A stretch of DNA of 64,000 nt. Source: Dermatophagoides farinae. Its lineage: Eukaryota; Arthropoda; Arachnida; Sarcoptiformes; Pyroglyphidae. Below the pieces are notes generated by a model. That model was given only the letters and a program-made list of their open reading frames with translations, was not told where the DNA came from and searched no databases. A program made the position numbers and the translations under genes. Below are positions 14,101 through 26,700 of this stretch, piece by piece (within the stretch, counting starts at the first letter, position 1; every line of letters begins with the position of its first letter). The stretch lies in assembly GCF_024713945.1 (NCBI RefSeq), contig NC_134678.1, forward strand, positions 6,448,001 through 6,512,000, given 5' to 3'.

Positions 14101-15712
14101 CTTTATTATGGCCATATAAAACACGTGCTTGAAATTCAAACAAATCATCACCGGTTAATTTTTCGATAAAATTCGATGGAACCAAACCACGGCGACCATC
14201 TAATAATTCTCCATAATAATACCCGTCTTCATCAATATTACCGAATATGAGAATAAAATCTCCGGCTAATAATGTTACTTCAGTTTCAGGATTATCATTT
14301 GGTGAATTTTTATATGGATCATAATTATATTTGGCCATAAAAACTTTACATCGACCACGATTTGGCAGTTCAATACTATCGACAATCTCTTCAGCTTCTT
14401 TAAGTTCATCAATCTGAGCAGTATAAGAAGATTCGGTCATTGGTAACACACGTTGACCAGTTGCCGTAGTTGTTGTAGCAACAGCAGCCGATGATGAACT
14501 AATACGATTTATTATTGTCGATGAAGGAAAAATAACAGGATTGTTACTTGACGATGTATTTATCAATGGATTGGACGATTTACTGATGATATAATGTTGA
14601 TCATTCAATATGCTTGTCTTTGGCAATTGTGTCGCAGCATATGAAGGCAATGATGATGATAGTAATTGACCGCCACTAATCTCTTCACCATGAACACTTG
14701 TTGTTGAAACATTTTTTAATTTTTTATCCAATTCAGCTAGAATTTTATTGTCACGTTCTAATTTTTCCATTAATAAATCTAGATCTTTACTTGATACATT
14801 TGATGTTGTTGATTCTAGAAACAAAAAAAATTTTTTATAATCCAAACGAAATATTATCGAAACTTACTTTGTTTTTCATTTATATTTAATTTTTTATCCG
14901 TCATCATCGAATAATTATCCATTTTTGTTTTCATTGTAAACAGATGTGCTGTTGATTTATTGAACGATGGCTGCTGTTGTTGTTCCTGAGCATCTAGATT
15001 GGCTAGTATTTTTTTATGATGATGATGATGATCAACATTATTAGATAGATGTTTACGTTGACCAATGCTACTTGAAGAACGGTTAATTACAGTTGCCAAT
15101 TTATCTTCAATTCGTTTGAGCTCTGTCGAAATGTTCGATGCATTCGAACTGCTGGCTTTTTGGGATTTTTCTAATCCAAAAATCAAATTGAACAAAAAAA
15201 AATTAATTTATTTAAAAAAAATCACATCACAAATATAGATACTGACCATTTTGAAAACAAAATTCATCATCATCATCATCATCATTGTCATTACGATGAC
15301 CTATATGATCAGCGGTGGTGGTGGTGTTGAGAACACTTTGATAATCTTGTTGATATTTCCATTCATTTATCTCATTTGTTGATGAAGGCAATCGATTTGA
15401 TGACAGATGTTGCTGTTGTTGTTGTGAACTATGACGAACAATTGATTTTTTATTATCATCAATATCGATTGATAATGGTGGATGTTTACTATGTTTATTT
15501 GTATTAACTAGATTAATACGTTCATGATGATGATGTTGATTACTACTATTATCATTATTATTATTCGTATCCAATAATAATGGTGGTGGTGGCGGTGTTG
15601 ATGATGATGTATGTCCAATTCTTGACGATCTATTCGATACTGAACGTAATTGATTGTCCAGTTCTGCCAATATTCTATCATCTTGTTCTAATTTCGATAT
15701 TATGGTATTCAT
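8146..15712 (-). CDS. RIMBP: RIM-binding protein (presynaptic active-zone SH3/FN3 scaffold)
   Basis: RIM-binding proteins link RIM to voltage-gated calcium channels at the active zone. Fourteen exons fit in phase: 15712-15247, 15170-14868, 14814-14002, 13944-13837, 13771-13584, 13517-13436, 13366-13073, 13014-12838, 12769-12600, 12428-12225, 11820-11305, 11242-11021, 10840-10682 and 9384-8146; about 1,646 aa. Order of domains: N-terminal coil motifs, SH3-1 (about 412-476, ALYDY-like KYNYDP), three FN3 domains (about 564-850), a Gln/Pro linker, SH3-2 (about 1074-1137, VALFDYDP), SH3-3 (about 1163-1225, ALYDYDP), then a 412-residue Gln-rich tail ending MKSLFKL. This order is diagnostic for the family. 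The start is tentative because further 5' exons could exist upstream. Reading through the donor at 10681 would give a short alternative end at 10496. Confidence 0.93.
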
Positions 15713-16648
15713 ATCTCAAATACTCACAACAACAACAACAAATGAATGAACGAATGAATGAATGAAGAGAAAAAAAATAAGAAAATTAAATGGAAAACAA
15801 AATCCAGTGCAAAAAATTTTTGTCGTTGTCGTTATTATTTTCTTGTATTCTGTTCCGTTTGTTATTAGTAGTTTTTTTTAATTTTTTTCCATCCAATTAC
15901 TATTTCCGGTGTGTTTGTCCTATTTATTCATCATTTATAATTATGATGATGATGATGATGATGATGAATCTGTGTAATTGATGATCATCAAATTAATTGA
16001 TGATAATCATAATAGAACAAAAAAGAAAAAAAAATGATTTTCAATGATAATAACCAAACAAATTATTATAATAATCAATAACAATTGTTTATATTCAATT
16101 AGTCGATATGATTGATATTTGGATAAATGAATGAACAAATCAATTTCATAATTAGCTATAGAATAATCTATACTAGGATCATTTATCATGCAATAATAAT
16201 TGAGCTCGCACACAAAAATTTGTTTGATTAAAAAAAATGAAAATGAAAATAAAAAAAAACAACCCCTGAAATGTTGGCTTCCACTCATTGCATTTTTTTT
16301 TTTGCTTTCATTTCATTAACGATGATGATCATGATCGTGTGTGTGTATGTGTATGTGATTGTATGACGGTTTAATAAACTTTAATCAAAAAAACTAGCTG
16401 AAAAAAAGAGAAAAAAATTGAAATTTTATTGATGAATTGTCCGCAGCAATTTTTTTTTCTTGTTAAAATGTTGTAAAAATGCCATTCTATGTTTATTTCA
16501 ACTTTTTTTTCATATATTTAACATTTGAAAATATACCTGAAAAAAACTAGAATATTCTCTAATCATATCTAAAGTAAAATTCATTTTTTTCATTCACTTT
16601 TTTTTCGTTTTGAATATATAATCAACGAAAAGAATGAGAATTTGACAA

Positions 16649-16650
<2 letters not shown>

Positions 16651-16709
<59 letters not shown>
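16651..16709. repeat. (ACG)n/(ACGACA)n microsatellite
   Basis: A run of ACG triplets grading into ACGACA hexamers. It is the longest GC-containing simple repeat in the spacer upstream of the RIM-binding protein gene. Confidence 0.9.
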
Positions 16710-17877
16710 AATTTTGCTGCTGATCATCATCATAATCATCATCAATGATAATCATTTCCCAGTTGATGAATAAATAAACATTGTCGTCGACGACAATAAG
16801 TTTAAGTCAAGTTTAGTTGATTGTATATTATTTGGTCTGTTTGTACCCATTATGTAGCCACTATAGTATATAAATACCATTCATGCGTACCACTGGCCAA
16901 AAAAAATAACCTTTTTTTTGTCGTTTGTTCTGGGTATAGTATAGAAGGTATAGTACCGATAAGTTAACCCTTGACAAAAAAAAACATGGGAATGAATACG
17001 ATTTTTTTTAAATACAGACAAAATATATTCCACGATTTTTCTCATATCAGAACATAACGAAACAGAATTCACTCACAATAATAATATTATATTATTATTA
17101 TTCACATCGAATGATATATATGATTATATCGCTATGCCCCTGCCGACAAAGCATACGCCCGATTCTACATATACCGGGATATAAAAGCAAGCCTATAACA
17201 TTACAGTGCTGGTGTCTAGACCACAAGATATTCAACAAAAAAAAAAACATATACACACACAGTGTCGATGGCTATATATATATTAAAAATCTAAATTAAA
17301 ATGGATCCATATATTCTGTGTGTATATCTGTATGTATTGTTCAATATCGTCCGTCATTCTTCTTTTTTCGTTAAGTAATAATAATAATAATAATAAGTAG
17401 CGGACAAACTATCAAATACATAGCAAGTCGGTATTCGTGTGTGTGTGTGCATGTGTCAATGTCGGTATTCGTTATTCGGGTATATATTGGGAGCCTAAAA
17501 TAGAGCATATGAACAACTCAACATTACAACCATACACACACACACTGGTATAAACATGAGAAATAATTTTGGATTCCATGTTTTCGACTTCGATCTTTGA
17601 ATAGTTGCTGTGTCTTCAAACGACAGAATATTCGGCTAGAAGAAAACAAAAAAATTCGTACACTTTATATTTTGGAACTTGGTAGTCATTTGTACGGTAC
17701 GTTCGTTCAGATATTTCGGTACAGTTGACGATGGTCGGGTAAAAAAAAAAATATAATTTTTTTTCTGGTGAACCGAATACTCACACACACACACAGCACA
17801 TCAATATCAACCATCACACACATAGAATATACACGGATAACGTGCAACAACAACAACAACAACAATTAGTGTATAAT

Positions 17878-17904
<27 letters not shown>
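17878..17904. repeat. (CA)n microsatellite
   Basis: About 13 uninterrupted CA units in the non-coding region between the RIM-binding protein and aminopeptidase genes. Confidence 0.9.
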
Positions 17905-17908
<4 letters not shown>

Positions 17909-19862
17909 ATGAAGTTCCAATGAAGGAAGAAATAAAATATATAAAAAACCAACCAAACCAAACTAAAATGTAAATGGAAAAATAATATTATTGAATGGTG
18001 AATAACAAATGACAGGCAAACGAATCAAACTAATAAGAAAAATATAAAAAAAAATCTAGAAATACGTCAACCATTTGCTATTTGGATTGACGATGATGAT
18101 GATGATGGGAAAAGATTCTTGGATAGAAAAAATTTTTTTTCTGGATTCTATATTCTGGATCTTTTTTTTTCATTCAATGAAATCAATAAAATTGAATTGA
18201 CATCACACAAATACATAAATCGTGGTTAAAAAATTGTCGTTTTTTTTTGTAAAAATTTATTTAGTTTGAAAATTAAATTTTAAATTTCAATCAATTCAGA
18301 TTTTTTTTCTCGCACTCTCTCTCTTTCTATTTTGGTTTACGATTGACAAACAGTGGTAACACACTCTACTCTAGTAAGCGGTGAATAATGAAAAATTCAT
18401 TAGAATAAATGAAATTCTATTCGAAACGAATAAATCCAAAGTATTACTGTATTTAGATTTCCAATAAAAATGGTCATCATCACCATTTTAATTTGTTTCA
18501 ATTTTCGGTTTAGTTACATTTGTACACACATGCACACACACACACATACAAGCTTCTTTCTGGTTGCACTGTAAAAGTTTTCGTATCGTTTTTTCTGCGG
18601 AATTGAATCCGATTTTTTTTTTGAAAACTGAGTATCAGAAAACAAAAATTGAAACAAAATGAAAAAAAAACACACAAGAAATTCATCTGTTTATCGATTC
18701 ATAATTTTCACTATTCGTCACATTTTCCAGATGTTCATGTTCATTACATTTTTTTTGTACGTATGAAACATAAAAAAAGAAAAAAAAACTAACCACAAAA
18801 AAGACCAAAGCTTTAATAACAACAGGGTAAAAAAAACCCCAGAATTTTCATAATCATTACACCATTTTGGATTGGAACGTATTTTCCAGTTTTTCAGTCA
18901 AACAACTACAACAACAACAACAAAATTATTTGGTTATATTCTGACGTTTTACAAATAAAAGCAAACATACAATTTACCAACAGACATTCTGTGTAATTTC
19001 ACTTGTACATTTTCCGCGTTTTTTTTTCTCTCTTTGTGTTTGTGTTTGTGTGTATGTTAAATCTGAACGCATTATGATAAATTATTATTTTGTAACTGAT
19101 TTTTTTAGCTTGGATTTCTTTTTTTTTTTGTTGCTATTACAATAATAATAAATCGATCAAAAAAAAAGAAAAGAAAAAATCTAATTTGATATGTAAATCA
19201 TTTTTTTTTGTAAAATTAAAATATTATATTATTTCTGCAATTAATCATAAAAATGGCAACTGATACGATGAAAATATTCCATATTCATAATTTTCGAATA
19301 CATGATTGATCGATGAAATTTGAGCTGATTAATTCAAAACAAAAAGGTCAAACCAAATTGTGGATCATCAAAAGATTATATTTATCGATTTATTGATTGT
19401 GGAACGAGAAAAAAATAAACATTTATCTAAAATCTATAATCTAGATATATTTCGGTTTCGAAAATAAGTCATATTGATTGGAATCATCATCATCATCAAC
19501 AATGTTTATTGTGTTTGATATCGATATAATCGATTATTATATTTGGGAAAGAAAAAATCTAAAATACCTTGTGTGTGTATGTGTGTTCGATATATAACTG
19601 TTTTTCGAATCTTTTGGTATGTGATATCTGATTGAAATATGAGTTTTATGGTTTATTTATCAATTATTAATCAATAACAAATATATTTATTTGATTATTA
19701 TTATATATATGACAATCGACTGTTTCGCAATTTTTCCATTGTATCGGCGTTTTTTTTGCCTCTCTCTCTCATTGATACCAAACAAACCCATTGATAACAA
19801 TCGGTGAAATTAATATACCAGAAAAAATACAATAATTACAAACAATCAAAAAAAAAACTTAC

Positions 19863-19960
19863 CTATTCAAAGTTATTCGGCGGATATTGATGGTGATTCG
19901 TGTCGAATCTTTCATCGATAAATTTACAGTGATGATTTCCCATATAAAAAAAATTCAAAC
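19863..19960 (-). other. Candidate non-coding 5' exon (splice donor) upstream of RIM-binding protein
   Basis: On the minus strand a strong donor, AATAG followed by GTAAGT, ends at 19863. It sits in a short stretch of higher complexity than its surroundings. A 26-codon open frame starting MGNHHCKF stops exactly at the donor, so the exon would be untranslated or carry an upstream ORF. A RIM-binding protein transcript starting here would need an intron of about 4 kb. The left edge is approximate; only the donor is seen, the link to the gene is inference. Confidence 0.25.
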
Positions 19961-22341
19961 TTTTTTTTCAAAAAAAAAGAAAAATCTCGAATTCAGTTAT
20001 TTATTGCAATTATTTGATGATCTTGATCAAATTAAATATTAATAATGGCAATCTTTCATCACTGCCACCATCACTTTGATTCATTTTTTTTCAAATAAAT
20101 TATTTTTTTTTTTATTTATTAATGAACTAAGGCAAACAAGACACACTCAGAACAAACACAAACACAAAAAACACACATTATGATAATGAATTAAAAATTG
20201 ATCGGTGAGCAATCATCTTTTTTTTCAAAACAAACAAACAAAAAAACTTTCATTTTTTTCCAATACGGACAGACGACACACTTCCGGTTGTCAGCTGTTC
20301 GTATTGATGTTTAGCGACAACAACGACGATGATGATGATAATCGTAATGATTCGTTTTCATTGTAAAACATGATTCTATAATTTATTTAATTTTTCGACA
20401 AATCGACAAATCAAATTTGATGATCGAATGTTTATCGAATAATGATAATTGTGTTCGATAATTTTTTGAGAAAAAACAAAAAATCTTTTTGTTGACAAAT
20501 GTTCAAAAATAACTGTCGATCAAATGAATTCGAAAAAATTAATTTCAATTCATTCATAAATGTCGTCATCAATCAATTTATAAAAAATGATGATGATGAT
20601 ATGATGATGATTGATGGATATAATTGATACACGTGTTATAAAATTATTCAATTCATTCATTCACCATTTATGCATTGAATTTTTTTTTTTGTTGTCAATT
20701 TCTAATGTAATTCATTTTTACATTAATCATTTTTCATGCTAAAACAATGATGATGATGATGATGACCTAGAATAGGCCTAAAGGTTTGAATCGATGATGA
20801 TGATGATGATGATGACGATGAAAACAGAAAAAAAACCGTCAAACTAAACATTCATGATTATATAATAATCACCATATTTAAAAATCATCACCATCAGAAC
20901 TAGCATTTAGTCACTAAGAGAAAAAAAAATGGACAAGACGATGATGATGATGATGGTGGTGGTGGTAGTATTGTTGATGTTTGTTGATGATGATGATGAT
21001 GATGATGAGGATCAAAAAGACAAAATCACCGAAAAAACAACAGCAGCAAAAAAAATACCGAGTTGAGCTCAAAAAAAAAAAAACTCAAAGCCGAACTCGA
21101 ACAATCCAGGAACGTGAGTACAACAACAACAACAACGTCGAACGACGACGACGACGACAACAACAACAACAATCAATAGCGATACGTCCTGGTTTTTATT
21201 CACATACAAATAAAAAGGATCTCCTTCATTTTTATCGTTTGAACTGAATTCTATCTCTTATCGTTTCGTTTCGTTTCGTTTTTTTTTTTGTATATACATT
21301 ATTTACTCGTTTTTTGTCGTTGTCGTCGTTTTTCAACCAACTTCTACTACCGTTTCATTTTTTTTTTGTTTTTACAATACGCACACACACACACACACAC
21401 ACATACATTATATATGGTATTCGCCCTAAAAAAAACTAAATTTCCTTATACCAAAAAATAACGCTAGGGTCACAGATAAATAAGAGTAGCATAATATTGT
21501 ATACAATCAAATAATATTCTATGGCCACCGTTCCTGAAAAATCGTCTTGATTCTTTTGAGCTATATGCTGCGTTCTGTATATGAACAATACTCACCATTT
21601 TTTTTGTCTCCAACGGAAATTGTATTTTCCGTAACCCCCTGCCCCTTCCCCCCAAAAAAAAAACAAAATCTTTTACTATTTGAAATTGAATATGAATAGC
21701 TTGATTGGTCACGTTAATTGTGGCCATCATTTTCATACCAGTGGCTAGATTCTTTTTTTCCCCTGAAATTCTGTATATATATTCTGTTATATACAAATTT
21801 CCAGTGAATAGATCAATAATAAATATTTTTACGAGAAAAAACCGTTACTTCAAAATTCTACTACTACTAGGTTTGTCGATTTGCTCACAGTCAATCGACC
21901 TAAATATATTCCAAATTCTAATGGTTATAGAAACAAACAACGATAGAATACAATGGCCCGATTTTATGGCTATAAATGAAACCACCATGTTTATTATATA
22001 TAAAAATTACCTTCCACTTCCTTCACCATTTAATATCTATATAGATGGTCGTCTGTCTGATGAAAAGCTAGAATAAAAAGAGGGGTGATCTTTAGATTTT
22101 TTTTTTTTTGGATTCTACCAGAATTGACATCCGTATTCATAGAGACCTCTTTTGATCATGATCCATACTATTTTGTATATGGTGAGGTTGGCGCATTTTT
22201 TATCATTCAAAAAAAATATTCATCACTATTTCAACCTATTTGGTTTGCGCTTGTGTTTATTTAATTTTTGGTTCGAATCATCATCTGATATATTGAATGT
22301 GATAAATACCGCGAGGTTTATAATATATTCGTTTTATAATA

Positions 22342-23358
22342 ATGTTATTATCAACCCGTGGAACATTAAAAATTATTCGAGATGTATTGGGAAAATTCAA
22401 TTTATATCAAGCTAGTCAAAAATGTTCAACTACAAATGTTTTATCATATGAAATAATTGAACCAAAATATCCAAAATCACATGTTACTCGATATTTTCCT
22501 CCAGATATTCTTTTACCTGATTATGCAAAACATGGCCAACCTAGTAAACATCGTAATTCAGTTTATGTTAAAGACCAAAAAGATATAGAAAAAATATGGA
22601 ATTCTTGTAAAATTGCTAAAACTATACTAATGACAACCGGCGATCGTCTTAAAATTGGAATGACATGTGAAGATATTGATGACATTGTCTATGATCTTTG
22701 TCTTCAACATAAATGTTATCCATCACCATTGAATTATAGCCGATTTCCTAAATGTGTAACCACTTCTGTTAATAATATAGCTGTACATGGAATCCCTGAT
22801 CAAAGACCATTACAACAAGGTGATATTATCTCCATTGATGTTTCCATCTATCATGATGGATTTCATGGAGATTGTTGTCACACTTTTGCCATTGGAGAAT
22901 GTGATCAACAAGCTAAACATCTTGTAAGCAACTATTTCAATGCTTTTTTTGCAGATTTTAATTTATTTATTCCAATATAGATGAATGTTGCCGAATTATG
23001 TCTATACGAAGCGATCAAAATTTGCCGCGATGGTCAGCTAATATCTACCATTGGAAAAACAATCGAAAATATTGCACGAAAATATGAAATGGATGTTGTT
23101 CGAGAATTTTGCGGACATGGTGTTGGCCAAGATTTGCATGAAAATCCACAGATACTTCATTATGATCATGAATCGAATGAAATGATGCTCGAAAATATGG
23201 TGTTTACAATCGAACCAATCATATTGGAAACACCTGGCAATGTTGTTATGTTTGATGATGGATGGACTGTTGCCAGCGAAAATGATTGCAGATCAGCACA
23301 ATTTGAACATACAATTTGGATTCGAAAACAGGATGCTGTTATATTGACTGAAATATAA
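22342..23358 (+). CDS. MAP1D: Methionine aminopeptidase 1D, mitochondrial
   Basis: A type I methionine aminopeptidase that removes initiator Met from proteins. Exons are 22342-22923 and 22981-23358, with a 57-bp GT-AG intron; the join gives AKHL/MNVAELC. The product is 319 aa. The five metal ligands can be followed: Asp in IDVSIYHDG, Asp in FHGDCC, His in GHGVGQDLHENP, Glu in FTIEPI and Glu in SAQFEHT. The first 30 residues are basic, poor in acidic residues and rich in Leu/Ser/Thr, as expected of a mitochondrial targeting peptide, which favours the 1D form over the cytosolic MAP1 (which would carry zinc fingers). The chosen ATG is the first in frame. Confidence 0.93.
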
Positions 23359-23705
23359 TTTTTTTTTTATAATAATAATAGGTTATTTATGTTATATCTA
23401 TCTTATCATCATTGATTAAAAAAAATACAAATTCTATGGAAACCAATGTCAAATTTTTAAGATATATTTTATTTTTTAAGTAAAGTGATGAGATTAATTA
23501 TCGATTTTTTTTATCGATTTGATTATTTTTTTTCCTATTGATTGATTTTCATTTCGATAATTAAATCAGAATATTTAGCTTTTTCATTTTGTGGTTATTG
23601 TTTTAGGAATATTCGTAGAAATAATTACTTTATTATTCGAATGGAAAAAATTTTCCATATAAAACTTGTTGAAATTTGAAACTTTTTTGTTTCGCAGTTG
23701 AAAAT
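23359..23705. other. Intergenic spacer with 5' UTR acceptor of the ABCA gene
   Basis: This 347-bp stretch has no coding capacity of its own. A pyrimidine-rich acceptor (TTTCGCAG) ends at 23697, eight bases before the ABCA start codon. That suggests the ABCA transcript begins in an upstream untranslated exon whose donor I could not locate. Confidence 0.5.
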
Positions 23706-26700
23706 ATGGCTTCGAATATGGAATATTTTTTAGAATCGTTTGCGACAACGTCTTCTACATCATCGTCATCATCGCCATCATCATCATCATCGGCAACAGC
23801 TAAAACGGCGAGAAAATTCGAACCAAGATATGTTTCATTTCGACAACAATTTTCAGCATTAGCTATCCGTAATGTGACCATCAAACGACGACAATTTATT
23901 AAAACATTAATGGTTAGAGTTGGTCATATTAATAATAAATTACAATTAATAATAATAATAAGATTTTATTATTTTGATTATTTAGCAACTACTTTTTCCA
24001 TTATTCATTCTAAGTAATATGTTTTTTCAACCACCAAGATTTCAAATAGTCACACAAATTGATGATCCAATCATTGATTCTAAACTTTATTTTCCTCCAC
24101 TATTGTCCATTTATCGTACATGGTATATAATCAATAATAATGTATTCGACAGGCAAGGATTGGAAAAAATGATCAATACTATTGATAGAATTGCGGTTAG
24201 TATAATGGCATACATTTGAATAGAGACAATAAATCAATTTTTATAATCAATAATCAATTTATCCATATTTAGCCAGTAATATTTCAACGGTCAATCACCT
24301 ATAACACTACATTTCATTCTTATGAACAATTTGAAAAATTTCATGAACAACAATCATTACAGGAAAATTTTCTACTCATTTCATTTGATTCATATAAAAA
24401 TCGAACTATTGAATATACGATAAGAATGGAAAAACGTTTTTTACCAATTCAACCAATCGGTGGTATAGGTAAGTATAATAGAATGTCTGATTTGTTTATA
24501 CATTCGATAATAAATAATTATCTAGGTGATTGTGAAGATAAAGGCCTGACAGGAAAACCTGATTGTGAAGGATATAAATTCTATAGTTATGGATTCTGTA
24601 CAATTCAAGCAATAATTGATACATCAATCACTAAATTCATGGATCGATCATATCGAAGTAATATTGTACCAAATGTTGAAATTGGTGTTTTTCCACAACC
24701 ATTATCATTTAGCATGAGCAAATATCATATGAAAATGGTAATCAGCTTTATTACATTATCATTCATGCCATTTTTTTCTATTGTTCCGGTAACATTGGTA
24801 CTTGAAAAAGAGAAACGTATTAAAGAAGCAATGCATTTAATGGGAATGAAAACATTACCATATTGGTTATCATGGACATTTGTTGAAGTTATGTTAAGTG
24901 TTTTACCATGTTTACTTACCACAGCTGTATTTGTTATGCTTGGTTTAACAATATTCATGAATCCATTATATTTTTATATAATGTTACAACTATATTCATT
25001 ATCATTAATACTTATTGGATTTATCGTTAGTGTACCATTTCGGACAACTAAAGTGGCATCAATTGTTAGCTCATTAACTGGTTTCTCTATTCCTTGGCTA
25101 TTTTATGGTTTAGAATTAATGGCAGTTCCATTCGAAATTGAACGATTGCTATCAATATTCTCTCCATTGGCATTTGCTTATACGATTAAATATTCAATGT
25201 TAACTATTGAAAATATTCCATGGTATTCATTCTCACAATATTCACTTGGTTTCGGTATCATTATGATCATAATCGATATTGGCCTTTATTTAGTGATACT
25301 AATATTAGCAGATGTTTTTCTTACAAACAAAGAAACATTTCTACTTAATTTTATTCGATTATTCAAAACACCGGTTCGAAGTGAAAAATTGAAAGAACAA
25401 CAAAAAAAACAAGCACCAACAGTAGTGGATATTGAATCGATTGGTGATGATTTACAAGATAGTAATCTAATTCAAGTTAGGAATGTAACAAAAATTTATG
25501 ATAAATCATCGATTGCCGTAAATGATTTATCACTGGATATATATGAATCACAGATTACAGCATTATTGGGTCAAAATGGAGCTGGAAAAACTACATTGAT
25601 AAATATGATTGTTGGTTCAATGCAGCCATCATTTGGCCATATAAGTATCTGTAATCTTAATGTAAACAATGTTTTCAATCTTGCTGATCTTCGAACAAGA
25701 TTTGGAATCTGCTTTCAAGAGGATATCATATTCGATGAATTGACACCATTGGAACATTTACGATTCTTTGGACGAATCAAAGGAGCTAGCGGTAATCGAT
25801 TAGAACAGGAAATTCGATTCTTACTATCACAGACTGATTTAATGCCCAAAATGTATCATACTGCAGGTGTATTAAGCGGTGGCCAGAAACGAAAACTATG
25901 TACGGCTATTGCATTGGTGGGAGGTTCACAAATAATTGTTCTGGATGAACCAACCAGTGGTGTTGATCCATATTCACGAGAAAAAATGTGGGCATTATTG
26001 CGTTCATATAAAAAGAATCGTGTCATCATGCTTAGTACGCATACAATGTATGAAGCTGATGTATTGGCCGATAGAAAAGCTATCGTAGTGAAAGGTTCGA
26101 TTCGATGTTGTGGTTCATCAATGTTTCTTAAGAATAAATTCGGTGTTGGTTATCATCTTCGTTTGGAAATTGAACCAAAACAAACGGATATTTCGGAGGT
26201 TGAAGCAATGATAAGTGAAAAAATATACAACTCAAAATTTGATCGTCAAACACAAAGTGAATTATTGTTTACATTACCAAAAAGTGAAACACAAAATTTT
26301 CCCAATTTATTCGAATCAATTGACAAAATGATCGATGATAATAAAGGTATTCTTGGTTATGGCATTAAATTAACAACATTGGAAGATGTTTTTCTGAAAA
26401 TCTGCTATGAAAATGATGAAATACTAATGGAACAGATGAATGCCAATAAATCGAAAAATCAAAATTTGTTTGATTTTGAAGAAATTCATCAATTAAAATT
26501 TAAACAAAATGGTTTCCGAATAATGTGGGAATTTTTCCATATCAAATTGAAAACAATTACAAGAAATTGGCAATTTTTAATGTCGGTTACAATTCAAGCA
26601 ATGGTAATCGTATGTTTTATGGTGTTTACTTCAAGTCGATTAATGCAACAAATGCCAAAACGTACTGTACTTGATTCCAGTATTTATCCAGATCGATCAG

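Larger units (their letters stand above)
15713..22341. other. Long non-coding, microsatellite-rich region
   Basis: About 6.6 kb with no supported protein gene. It probably holds the 5' UTR, upstream exons and promoter of the minus-strand RIM-binding protein gene and, at its right end, the promoter of the methionine aminopeptidase gene. It is dominated by poly-T/A runs, TGA/ATC repeats (for example 15943-15966 and 20745-20815), an ACG/ACA repeat (16651-16709) and CA repeats (17878-17904, 21380-21403). I could not recognise a tRNA or other structured RNA gene in it. Confidence 0.65.

Noticed and set aside
20981-21247. Met/Lys/Gln/Asn/Arg-rich frame
   Set aside because: Made of TGA, CAA and ACG microsatellites; not a protein gene.
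21705-22076. 123-codon plus-strand frame upstream of the methionine aminopeptidase
   Set aside because: Composition is that of AT-rich non-coding DNA, with no motif or splice context and no continuity with the aminopeptidase.
22262-22300. tRNA-like GGTTCGAATC box
   Set aside because: No matching A box or acceptor/anticodon stems could be arranged around it; the surrounding DNA is plain AT-rich sequence.
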